Shown here piece by piece: positions 41,601-50,391 of a DNA stretch of 64,000 nucleotides. Position 1 is the first letter of the stretch, and every line of letters starts with the position of its first letter. A model generated the notes under the pieces. The model was not told where the DNA came from. It did not search any database and saw only the letters and a program-made list of their open reading frames with translations. The position numbers were made by a program, and so were the translations under genes. The stretch covers positions 7,811,564-7,875,563 of the forward strand of contig OX465118.1 of NCBI GenBank assembly GCA_949987565.1, in the 5' to 3' direction. Origin of the DNA: Luidia sarsii. Lineage: Eukaryota; Echinodermata; Asteroidea; Paxillosida; Luidiidae.

Positions 41601-44600
41601 GTATAGACAGCCAAATGGGTCTGGCACCCTATAGGCCTATAATCACCAGTTAAGACCTCGTTGAGTCAAAGGCCCTATACAATGGTAAAGGTCAAAAGAG
41701 TCTGGCACCCTATACAGTCGCCAGTTAAGACCTCGTTGAGTCAAAGGCCCTATACAATGGTAAAGGTCAAAAGAGTCTGGCACCCTATACAGTCGCCAGT
41801 TAAGACCTCGTTGAGTCAAAGGCCCTATACAACATTGGTAAAGGTCAAAATAGTCTGGCACCCTATACAATCACCAGTTAAGACCTCGTTGAGTCAAAGG
41901 CCCTATACAACATTGGTAAAGGTCAAAAGAGTCTGGCACCCTATACAATCACCAGTTAAGACCTCGTTGAGTCAAAGGCCCTATACAACATTGGTAAAGG
42001 TCAAAAGAGTCTGGCACCCTATACAATCACCAGTTAAGATCTCGTTGAGTCAAAGGCCCTATACAACATTGGTAAAGGTCAAAAGAGTCTGGCACCTTAT
42101 ACAATCACCAGTTAAGACCTCGTTGAGTCAAAGGCCCTATACAACAGTGTTAAAAGTCGAACGATTGCCACAGTTTGTGTGTTAAACCATTAAACATTCC
42201 AATAACGAAATCCTGGCTCAGTGCTTTGCCCGATTGCCTGATGAAAACCAATCTAGGCAGCTCGGGCGGGATTCGAACCCGCGTCTCCCGCTTTCTGGTG
42301 CAGTTAACCATGCACTTGACTACCGAGCCAGGGCCCACTTTCATTAAGCGTGAAAATCTGCTAAGCAGAAAAAAGTCTTCCTCGTGTAAGCAAGGATTAC
42401 AAACTGCACTGCGATGCGATGCCAATTGCTTTTGACTTGTATTCCACTCTCTTTACTTAGCATGAAACAAAAGTGAAGTTTGGGTTGGCAAGGGGATCCT
42501 GTGGCTCATGAGTTTTTGCGCTTAAGCACATTTTGACGCTTAAGCGGCTCTATGAAATTGGCCCCAGGTCGAGGTCGTGTGGCGGATTCGAATATTGAAT
42601 ATCATTGAAAATAAGCCGTCTGCACTACAAAGCGGGAGTCGCTGGCAAAACCTCTTTGTTTAATTGAATTGTGATGTTGTGGTTTACAAAACGAAATCCT
42701 AAGATTGGTACCGTGCATTTGGTGGTTTTTTCCCCCAAACAGATCCAGCGGCGAACTCTGAACCCCATCTACCGGCAGAACTTCATCTTCGGCCTGGGCG
42801 AGGAGGCCGTGGCCCACACGGTGGTCAGACTGACCGTGCTCGGTCTGGACCGCTACTCGCATCCGGTCAACATCGGCCAGGTCCTGTACCCGCTGCGCGC
42901 CCACGACTTCCGGCCCTCGGCCGGTGACGTCAGCGAGCCCATCTGGCGCGACATCGAGAAGTCGGACGCGGTGAGTGCATCGAATGACCGAAGCGACACT
43001 GAACAATACAAAGTTCGAACAGAGACAGTATGAAAGATGCACTTACCCGAAGTTGAGTTACTCTTTTCAGAGCTGCCACACTCCTTCTTGAAAGAGAAGT
43101 GTTACATTGTGTCACCGCAAACCTTCCATTTTAGTATTTCCACCATGCAAACCTTCCAGTCTTATCTGCCAGATACACTCCGTAATCCTATCCAAAATGA
43201 CTGAAAGAAAACCAAAACAATGTTACGGGCAAAATACAATGGCGTGGGCTATGTGAAATTGAATTTGAGGTTCCCTATATGAACCATGGGTAAGGCTGCA
43301 CAATAAATCGGCAGCACACATTCTAGCATTGAATAGACTCTCATAGAAACGTTGAACCTTTCTTTCACGCGCGATGGAATCAAAATGCGTGACTTGAAAT
43401 CGCCAACTCGTTCTTGATCCGTGGTGCACTAACTATCCATTGGTCTTGTGTCCCGCCTTCACCAGCGGTGAACTGGTGGCGGAATTTGCTTTCGCGGGCG
43501 CCAGGCTGCAGGCTCGGAGTGACGCGTTGTGCTCATGCGCCTTGGTGCAGGAAACTATTGGCTATGGCTAGAGGTAACGCGCAACCCTATGGGAACTGGC
43601 TGCAGCCGCTTGTTGACGACTTCCATAGGCTCGTGTGCACTTTTAATCTGTAGCCAAAGAAATTTGGACGCAGCCGTTTAGCACGCGCTTTTTAACCGGT
43701 TTGTTTGGCCGTTCCCTTTCCAGCCGGAGGAGCCGCAGCAGGGCGACATACTCTTCTCGCTGACCTATCTACCCAACGCTGAGCGAGTCACCGTCGTCAT
43801 AATCAAGGCGCGCAATCTCCGCCTGCCGGAATCGGAAGAGCAAGACGCCAAGAAATTAGGTGAAAAGGAGCAATAAAAAGACTTAGGCCGGGTCACGAAA
43901 CGGGCTTCCAGAGCTACGGCTAGGGCTATTACCTCCGTGTATTTCCAATAGGGGGAAGATGTACCTAGACCTAGCTCTAGACGCCCGTTTCGGACACGGC
44001 CTAACGTTCGTAATTCGAGCATTTTAAGTTGAGCATCCATTTTGATTGTCATATCGCGAGTTGAACTACGTTGCTCTGGCAGATTTTTTGACAAAAGTTG
44101 TCTCCCAATTGCCCAGTGTTGGACACCTTCGTCAAGGTGACGGTGGTGCGAGGGGACAAGGTAGTGAAGAACAAGCAGACGTCCGTGGTGAGACGCAACG
44201 CCAACCCCACCTTCAACGAGGCCTTCACCATCGACATGACCTGCGAGAATGAACAGGTAAGGAGACACCATTTCTCGTAGCAAAGGAACTTTCAATTTCC
44301 TTTCAATAGCCGAATTTGAAGGTCTGTTGGCTTGATAGGTATACAGAGCATTCACCAAGAAACTGAGGCCAAACGCTTGTTTTGAGATGCCTGTGATATT
44401 ATAACGGGTAAGAGAAATATGACCGAAGCCTTAGCTCGAGCCTAAGCCTTCATTTCGTAGACGGTCTAAGACTCAGTTGCAGGTTCAGCTGATGGTGTCA
44501 CCTGCCCATACAACTGGCTTCTCATTGATGAGAGGACCCAGCGTTCCGACCCCGCTAGAATCTGTCCGTGACAAAATAAAGGCTTAGCCTCGGGCTTAGG

Positions 44601-45102
44601 CTTCGGCTTAGGCTTCTGTCACATTTCTCTTACCCATTTGAATGTTGCAGGCATATATAGGAACAAGCGTTCGACCACAGTTTCTTGGTGAATACTCTGT
44701 ACTTAGCCAACAAAGCTTCAAATTCGGCAACAAATCCCAACCTGTATTTTCGGGTTTTGTCAGACGGAGATAAGCCTGAGCCTGAGCCTGATCCATGGAT
44801 TCGTTAACCGCCTAAGACTCCGTTTGCAGGTTCATCTGATCGTGACACCTCCCCATACCACTGGCTTCTCATTGCTAAGAATCTGTGGTGATTAGATAAT
44901 GATGACTATTTTTTTCCCCTGTCGTCAGGTCTGCATCGTCTTCGCCGTGTGCCTTCGAGTGAACCCCTTCGCCGGCCACAAGACCCTGGGACGGTGCCTC
45001 GTGGGACCGGACAACAAGGCGACGGGAGACGGGGCAGCCCACTGGCGGGACATGATGGCCACGCCACGGTGCGCCGTGGCCGCGTGGCACCCGCTGAAAT
45101 GA
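40614..45102 (+). CDS. Synaptotagmin family protein, Syt12-like (complete, 5 exons)
   Basis: Five exons join in frame for 554 aa: 40614-41600, 42743-42970, 43724-43859, 44117-44256 and 44929-45102. One membrane span is seen at about residues 36-60 (MVIGILVGTQVVIILSVLIY), followed by a basic, Arg/Pro-rich linker of about 200 residues. Two C2 domains follow: C2A from about 280 (YGLGKLSFSLFYG) and C2B from about 410 (GDILFSLTYLPNAERVTVVI). The ending, a Trp-Arg-Asp-Met-Met motif then WHPLK, parallels the HWNQML..W-H end of vertebrate Syt12, as I recall it. The aspartates that bind calcium in C2 loops are mostly missing (LPARTERATADTF, LPESEEQDAKKL, and a loop with NPFAGHK), so calcium-independent action in membrane traffic is likely. 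Exon 1 is very GC-rich compared with the introns. The start is the first ATG of the open exon; an untranslated first exon may lie upstream. Confidence 0.88.
41647..42165 (+). repeat. 75/78-bp minisatellite in synaptotagmin-like intron 1
   Basis: About seven units start CAGTTAAGACCTCGTTGAGT at 41647, 41722, 41797, 41875, 41953, 42031 and 42109. The period is 75 bp in the first units and 78 bp (with a CAACATTGG insertion) in the later ones. Since both are multiples of 3 and stops are lacking, an open frame of 174 codons arises. It starts about 47 bp after the exon 1 donor. Confidence 0.95.
42215..42331 (-). mobile_element. tRNA-derived SINE, fuller copy
   Basis: On the minus strand the A-box region is CTGGCTCGGTAGTCAAGTGC, the B box is GCGGGTTCGAATCCCGCCCG, and the tail TTTTCATCAGGCAATCGGGC ends in AAAGCACTGAGC. 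The internal promoter arrangement of a tRNA is preserved; tails of the same kind at 15133-15205, 24885-24950 and 33610-33660 mark it as a family. Confidence 0.75.
42331..42565. mobile_element. MITE with GGGCC(C/A)A..TTTCAT termini
   Basis: GGGCCCACTTTCATTAAGCG on the left and CGCTTAAGCGGCTCTATGAAATTGGCCCC-like sequence on the right are inverse complements with mismatches. Related to 16970-17318. It abuts the SINE at 42331. Confidence 0.6.
42743..42970 (+). CDS. Synaptotagmin-like exon 2 (rest of C2A)
   Basis: Acceptor CCCCAAACAG|ATC; donor GACGCG|GTGAGT. 76 codons, with IQRRTLNPIYRQNFIFGL, a classical C2 strand motif, and the VRLTVLGLDRYS loop. Confidence 0.93.
43724..43859 (+). CDS. Synaptotagmin-like exon 3 (start of C2B)
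   Basis: Acceptor CCTTTCCAG|CCG; donor AAATTAG|GTGAAA, phase 1. Encodes GDILFSLTYLPNAERVTVVI and on to the first C2B loop. Confidence 0.92.
43886..44001. mobile_element. MITE with GGCCG(T/G)GTC termini, copy 2
   Basis: Same ends and interior as 39535-39659 (CGAAACGGGCTTCCAGAGCT; GCCCGTTTCGGACACGGCC). It lies in synaptotagmin-like intron 3, 26 bp after the donor. Confidence 0.85.
44117..44256 (+). CDS. Synaptotagmin-like exon 4 (C2B core)
   Basis: Acceptor ATTGCCCAG|TG; donor GAACAG|GTAAGG. Encodes LDTFVKVTVVRGDKVVKNKQ then a TSVVRRNANPTFNEAF-type strand, including the polybasic C2B patch. Confidence 0.94.
44290..44880. mobile_element. Two MITE copies and a duplicated flank in synaptotagmin-like intron 4
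   Basis: A half copy (to about 44470) and a full copy (44572-44815) of the GGCTTAGGCTCGGGC family stand close together. A 65-bp segment next to them is present twice, at 44468-44532 and 44815-44880 (CAGGTTCAGCTGAT / CAGGTTCATCTGAT and CTGGCTTCTCATTG in both), so a local duplication accompanied the insertions. Confidence 0.6.
44929..45102 (+). CDS. Synaptotagmin-like exon 5 (C2B end and stop)
   Basis: Acceptor CTGTCGTCAG|GTC after a T-rich tract. Encodes VCIVFAVCLRVNPFAGHKT, then GAAHWRDMMATPRC and WHPLK, with TGA at 45100-45102. Confidence 0.93.
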   Translation, partial: VCIVFAVCLRVNPFAGHKTLGRCLVGPDNKATGDGAAHWRDMMATPRCAVAAWHPLK

Positions 45103-45188
45103 AATGAATGTACCTTAATGGCGCGTGACGTATGAGTCATAGCGCCCTCTGTTGAAGGTCATTAGCCCATCGAGCTGCACATGATACG

Positions 45189-45386
45189 CCGTTTTTTAAA
45201 TGAAGGCTAAGGCTCGGGCTTAGGCTTCGGTCACATTGCCTTTACCCGTGATAATGCCACAGGCATCTAGAAACGAGCGTCCTTAGTTTCTTGGGGGATA
45301 CTCTGCCACCAAACCTTCAAATTCGGCCAAAAACCACAATCTGGATTTTCGGGTTTTGTCAGACGGAGACGAAGCCTGAGGGCCAT
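45189..45386. mobile_element. MITE, GGCTTAGGCTCGGGC family
   Basis: GCCGTTTTTTAAATGAAGGC with CTCGGGCTTAGGCTTCGGTC on the left and GGTTTTGTCAGACGGAGACG on the right, as in 21491-21723. The right terminus is truncated. It lies about 90 bp after the synaptotagmin-like stop codon. Confidence 0.65.
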
Positions 45387-46917
45387 AGCTGCGCTGTCAC
45401 ATTGCTCGGCTCTCCAAGATGGCGGAGTGATGACGTCAGTGCATTAGTGGCTTACACAATATAATTAGCTCAGCAAAGTATAAGCAGGATAAACTACCGC
45501 ACGGATCAGAACTTTATGAGATGTTAAGTTAAAATTGGCAATTCTTTTCTAGGCGTAAGACAAGCTGGTTTTGCTGGTTGCAACTTGAGTAAAAAAATCT
45601 GGCTCGTTCAACTCGTTGTTTATTTAATTGTTTCTATTACAAAACAGCTTTGGGTAAAGCAGGCTTATTCATCTGTTGTTCTTCATAGAAGCTTGACAAA
45701 AGACGCAGAATGTAAATAGTTTACAAGTTTATTTCAACATTATCTCTGAATTGCACGAGGCTAAAAAAAGTGAAAACTCGAGCGAATTGCAGTCGACAGG
45801 CTTAGAGGAACGGGAAACCATTCAATGGTTTGTAAATAAGTATTTTGTGAGCCAAACGAACGTTGTCAGAAAACCTAGAAATATCCTATGTAATCCTGTT
45901 GAAGTGTTGTGTAGAACACATTAATCATAATTATGCATGATCTTCATTCCTGACGAAGTTACTGAAAGCATCTTGGATTTAGTAAAGCAAACAGTGGTCT
46001 TTTAGTGACAATTAGGAGTTGACATCTTAGAAGATTATATGGAAATTGAATTTCACACCTAAATACCATTCAATTTCATACACACTAGCACACTGACATA
46101 TACACTGATCCGTCGAAAAGACCCCCGATGGTTGCCATAGCCGGGGGCCATGCAGACCAATGCTATTCCCCAGGCATAATGCGACTCGAGACGCCATACA
46201 TCAATGGCCCCCAACCATGGATACTTCCATAGAGGCCTTACCGGATCCGTCTTTTCTACTAGAATATTGTGTGCGTTTCAATAAGGCGATACCAAGAAAT
46301 CCCGGTCGAACAATATGCGGGGCTTGTCGATTCCCTGTTTATATATACTCTACAGAAGTAATACCTTCGATTGTATCTAAATACCTGAGCTACAAATAAA
46401 TAACTACACAGTGACGATGCTTGTGCTACTTGTTATCACGAGGAAACCAGGGACTCTACTCACTCTAGGTTACTTCTCATCTTCAACTGGGAATTATACT
46501 ATACTGTACAAGGTTAGTGACGCTCAAACCTTGGCACACATAATTATACGTTCACTCACATACCAAAAATATCAGATCCTTCGCCGATGTCTCTCTTTCG
46601 AAATTCAAGGGTTGTGTAAAAATCACACACAAGTCCCTTCGGCGAGGAATGTACATCTGACTGGGTTTTTTTTTAACATTGAAGAAAGAAGTAGAAGAAT
46701 GATATTTTCTCTGGTGTTACATCACAGTCACGTTCACCGCGAGTGAGATCAATTAGAATGGTTCGGACTACGTCATTGTTCCTGTGAACGAATGGGTCTT
46801 GATGTGATACTACCGCATCAGGGTAATTCCGTAACTTACTCAGTCCAGCTTGGGACATTTTGGTGTCACCGGTTGCATATGAAATATCATGCATATCATT
46901 ATGCACAATGAAACATT
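45387..46917. other. AT-rich intergenic stretch, nothing recognised
   Basis: No exon or repeat family that I can name. It contains ordinary AT-rich sequence and short A/T runs. Confidence 0.4.
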
Positions 46918-47158
46918 GGCCCTTTTCCAAAGCCCGGCTTAGGCTCCGGCTCCGGCTTTGTCTCGAGTTCTTTCATCCATTTCAACTACAAGACATGAAA
47001 ACAGGAAGCCTTTGGCATCATTTTTGAATGTTTGACTGAGTTTTGAAAAGGAATCCGAAGTTTCAACTTCAACAAAGAACTCCAACTTGCATTTCAGCAT
47101 TTGGATAACTGAGACAAAGCCGGAGCCGAAGCCTAAGCCGGGTTTTGGAAAAGGGTCC
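46918..47158. mobile_element. MITE with GGGCCCTTTTCCAAA termini, copy 2
   Basis: GGCCCTTTTCCAAAGCCCGG on the left and CCGGGTTTTGGAAAAGGGTCC on the right. The interior shares GGCTCCGGCTTTGTCT and GACAAAGCCGGAGCC with 10007-10250. Confidence 0.8.
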
Positions 47159-47960
47159 TAATTTCGTTACACAGTATATAATACTGTTCAGTGGTTCATT
47201 ACATGCAGGGAAGCTGAATGGTTTCATGTGTGCGAGGACACCGAAATGTCACAAGTTGGACTGCTGATTTATGGAATAACCCATCTACTGTACATAGGGC
47301 TGGTTTCATGCGATGCATTTCGAAAGGGAAAAAGGGAAGGGGAAAAGGGACACATATGGCAGCCATCTTGCTTTTAAGCATAAAAAAAGGAGTTAATAAG
47401 CACACATTATATAAAAGGGATTTTAAAAGACTATACATTTTTAAAAACGGGAGGTCCAGCCTGAGATTAAAAAATATCGCACCAAAGCGTTGTTTCTGCT
47501 GCTCTCCTGAATCCACGCAAACCTAAAGGAACCGAAGATCTCAGCTCTGAACTCTACTTCAAATGTCACCTCTTCTCTGAAAGTAAAAGTTCTCAGTACC
47601 TCACATGGGATGGCATACAGATCGTAACTGTAAATCAAAGTTTAAATACAACACAAAACCGAATACGTGTAACAAAACCCTTCCCACTTACAGGAAAGAA
47701 AACAGTGCATTTTCTGTTCCAAATAAGTTATCCTGAGTAAAAACAACTGAATACTTCAAAATCAATTGGAATGTTCCCTGTGAAATACATTAACATTATT
47801 CCATTTTTTCCTGCTGACCTAAAAAAACAAACATGGCTGCTGTCATTTGGATTTCAGTCGGTGTCAGTACCAAGTGAATTTTCAATTTCAAGATCCCAGA
47901 ATGGGTTACAATTTTCTCCCCATTCTGGGGAGAAAAAAGTGGTGCCATGTTACTTTTAGC
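47159..47960. other. Intergenic stretch, nothing recognised
   Basis: No supported gene. A short imperfect inverted pair (CCCAGAATGGG and CCCCATTCTGGGG) lies at 47896-47930. Confidence 0.35.
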
Positions 47961-47967
47961 ATTGGGG

Positions 47968-48365
47968 CTAAGGGTCACTCACATTTCAATGGGTTCACTG
48001 ACCCTTGTGGGGGTCACTGAAGGTTGTAAAGTTCCCTGACCTCTACAGGGGTTCACTGACCTCTGCAGGCGTTCATTGACCTTTGCAGGGGTTCACTGAC
48101 CCATGTGGGTGTTCACTGACCCTTGTGGGGTCACTGATGCATGTTAGGTTCACTGACCTCAGCATAGATTCACTGACCTCAGTGTGGGTTCACTGACCTC
48201 TGCAGGGGGTCACAGACCCTTATGTGGGTTCACTGACCCATGTGAGAATTCACTGACCCATGTGAGAATTCACTGACCCATGTGAGAATTCGCTGACCCA
48301 TGTGAGAATTCACTGACCCATGTGAGAATTCAATGACCCATGTGAGAATTCACTGACCCATGTGG
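47968..48365 (+). repeat. TTCACTGACC minisatellite
   Basis: Units of about 20-26 bp begin GGTTCACTGACC and vary in the middle (CTTGTGGGG, CTCTGCAGG). From 48233 on they are homogenised to TTCACTGACCCATGTGAGAA repeated about seven times. Homogenisation at one end suggests recent local expansion. Confidence 0.9.
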
Positions 48366-48887
48366 GGTTGAAAAATAAGTTATTGTCAGGGGAAAAACAC
48401 CATCTGTCTGAAGCCAGTTTTCACCGACAAAAACAAAAGGCCTCTGGACACTGGGAGGGAATGGGATATTATACATTATCTTGACGCAGAGGCAATCCTT
48501 AGACCTGTAGTTTGCAGTACTGTGCTGAAGTAAAGAGCAAAATCTTCATTAATCTTTCATAAAGAAGATCCCACTGACGATCCAAGTCGGACACTAATCA
48601 CGGGTTTCTTTAAAAAAAATAAACGCGGATGGAAACGCTGATTCTTTGGTGGCACGGGTGGGGCATGTGGCATGTGCCTCATCCAGTCCTCAAATCTGGA
48701 AAAGGGTAACGTGGCGGTTTGGTGCAAAGCTCTTGGCCGTGGTCAACCCTTTCTCTAGGACTGTCGGGATTTTAACGTGGATGGAAACACTGGTTCTTTG
48801 GCTGGTATGGAAAGGGCTTGAGGCATGTCTGCATGCATCTATCTCTCCTTGAATATGGGAGGGGTTGTGTAGCTCTCGGCAGAGGTG

Positions 48888-50158
48888 GACCCTGCCTCCT
48901 CCTTCTCATCCTCTTCCTCATCCACCTCTTTCTCCTGTCTTCTCCATCTTCCTCCTCATTCTCCTCTACTTCTTCCTCCTCTTTCTTCCTTTCCCCTCTC
49001 CTCCACTTCATCTTCTGCCAATTCCTCTTCCTCCTCTTCTGTCTCATCTTCCTCTCCCTCCTTTCTCCTCTTCCTCCTGCACTTCCTCTTCCTCCTCATT
49101 TTCCTCCTCCTCCACCATCTTTTCCCCTTCCCTCTCCTCTCTCTACTTGAGTGTGAAGACCAGCTGCTTGGTCAGCATGGAGACAAAGCAGGGGATCCTC
49201 CTCCTCTTCCTCCTCCACTTCCTCATTTTCCACCTCCTCCTCCACCTCTTCCCCTTCCCTTCTCCCCCTTCCCTCTCCTCTCTCTACTTGGGGGTGAAGA
49301 CCACCTTCTTGGTCAGCATGGAGACAAAGCAGGGGATCCTCCTCCTCTTCCTCCTCCACTTCCTCATTTTCCACCTCCTCCTCCACCTCTTCCCCTTCCC
49401 TTCCCCCCCTTCCCTCTCCTCTCTCTACTTGGGGGGGTGAAGACCAACTTCTTGGTCAGCATGGAAACCCACCTCTTCCCCCCCCCTTCTCCCCCCTCCC
49501 TCTCCTCTCTCTACTTGGGGGTGAAGACCAACTTCTTGGTCAGCATGGAGACAAAGCAGGGGATCCTCCTCCTCTTCCTCATCCACTTCCTCATTTTCCA
49601 CCTCCTCCTCCAACTCTTCCCCCTTCCCTTCTCCCCTCCCTCTCTTCTCTCTACTTGGGGGTGAAGATCACCTTCTTGGTCAGCATGGAGACAAAGCAGG
49701 GGATCCTCCTCCTCTTCCTCATCCACTTCCTCATTTTCCACCTCCTCCTCCAACTCTTCCCCCTTCCCTTCTCCCCTCCCTCTCTTCTCTCTACTTGGGG
49801 GTGAAGATCACCTTCTTGGTCAGCATGGAGACAAAGCAGGGGATCCTCCTCCTCTTCCTCCTCCACTTCCTCATTTTCCACCTCCTCCTCCAACTCTTCC
49901 CCCTTCCCTTCTCCCCCCTCCCTCTCTTCTCTTTACTTGGGGGGTGAAGACCAACTTCTTGGTCAGCATGGAGAACCACCTCTTCCCCCCCTTCTCCCCC
50001 TTCCCTCTCCTCTCTCTACTTGGGGGTGAAGAACAACTTCTTGGTCAGCATGGAGACAAAGCAGGGGATCCTCCTCCTCTTCCTCCTCCACTTCCTCATT
50101 TTCCACCTCCTCCTCCACCTCTTCCCCTTCCCTTCCCCCCCTTCCCTCTCCTCTCTCT
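48888..50158 (-). repeat. CT-rich minisatellite carrying copies of the caspase 3' coding end
   Basis: The array contains eight extra copies of the last coding segment of the caspase, besides the true one at 50159-50215. Each reads on the minus strand GATCCCCTGCTTTGTCTCCA, then a CTGACCAAG-type block, ending in a stop codon (TAG, once TAA). Stops lie near 49145, 49283, 49425, 49511, 49651, 49791, 49935 and 50017. Copies are separated by purine-rich (minus-strand) GGAGGAAGAGG filler; the usual period is about 140 bp, with two short units of about 85-90 bp. Some copies still encode [11 protein letters not shown]. No polypyrimidine tract precedes them on the minus strand, so use as alternative terminal exons looks unlikely. 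Array lies directly downstream of the caspase stop, probably in its 3' untranslated region. Confidence 0.9.
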
Positions 50159-50391
50159 CTACTTGGGGGTGAAGACCAACTTCTTGGTCAGCATGGAGAC
50201 AAAGCAGGGGATCTGCTTCTTGCCCAGCATGTTCGGGTCCAGGCAGCACTCCACGGAGCGACGGGCCACCATCCGGTTGACCACGGTCAGGATGGTGGTG
50301 AACTCCACGGTAGCAGCATGGCGCTCCATCACCTGGCTCAGGGCCTGGATGAACCAGGAGCCCAGGGCGGTGTCACGGTGAGAGTAGAAAC
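50159..50391 (-). CDS. Caspase exon 5 (small subunit end and stop)
   Basis: Acceptor TCGCTCAG|GT. Encodes [19 protein letters not shown] through [20 protein letters not shown], with TAG at 50161-50159. The last 19 codons are the segment repeated in the array downstream. Confidence 0.95.

Noticed and set aside
40548..41627. 359-codon minus-strand frame
   Set aside because: Antisense shadow of the GC-rich synaptotagmin-like exon 1, which has correct splice sites and C2 homology on the plus strand.
41661..42185. Open frame of 174 codons (MSQRPYTMVKV repeats)
   Set aside because: It is the translation of the intronic 75/78-bp minisatellite; period divisible by 3 explains the open frame.
48865..49664. 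Long Leu/Pro/Ser-rich open frames on the plus strand
   Set aside because: Translation of a CT-rich minisatellite opposite the caspase 3' end; no splice sites or family similarity.
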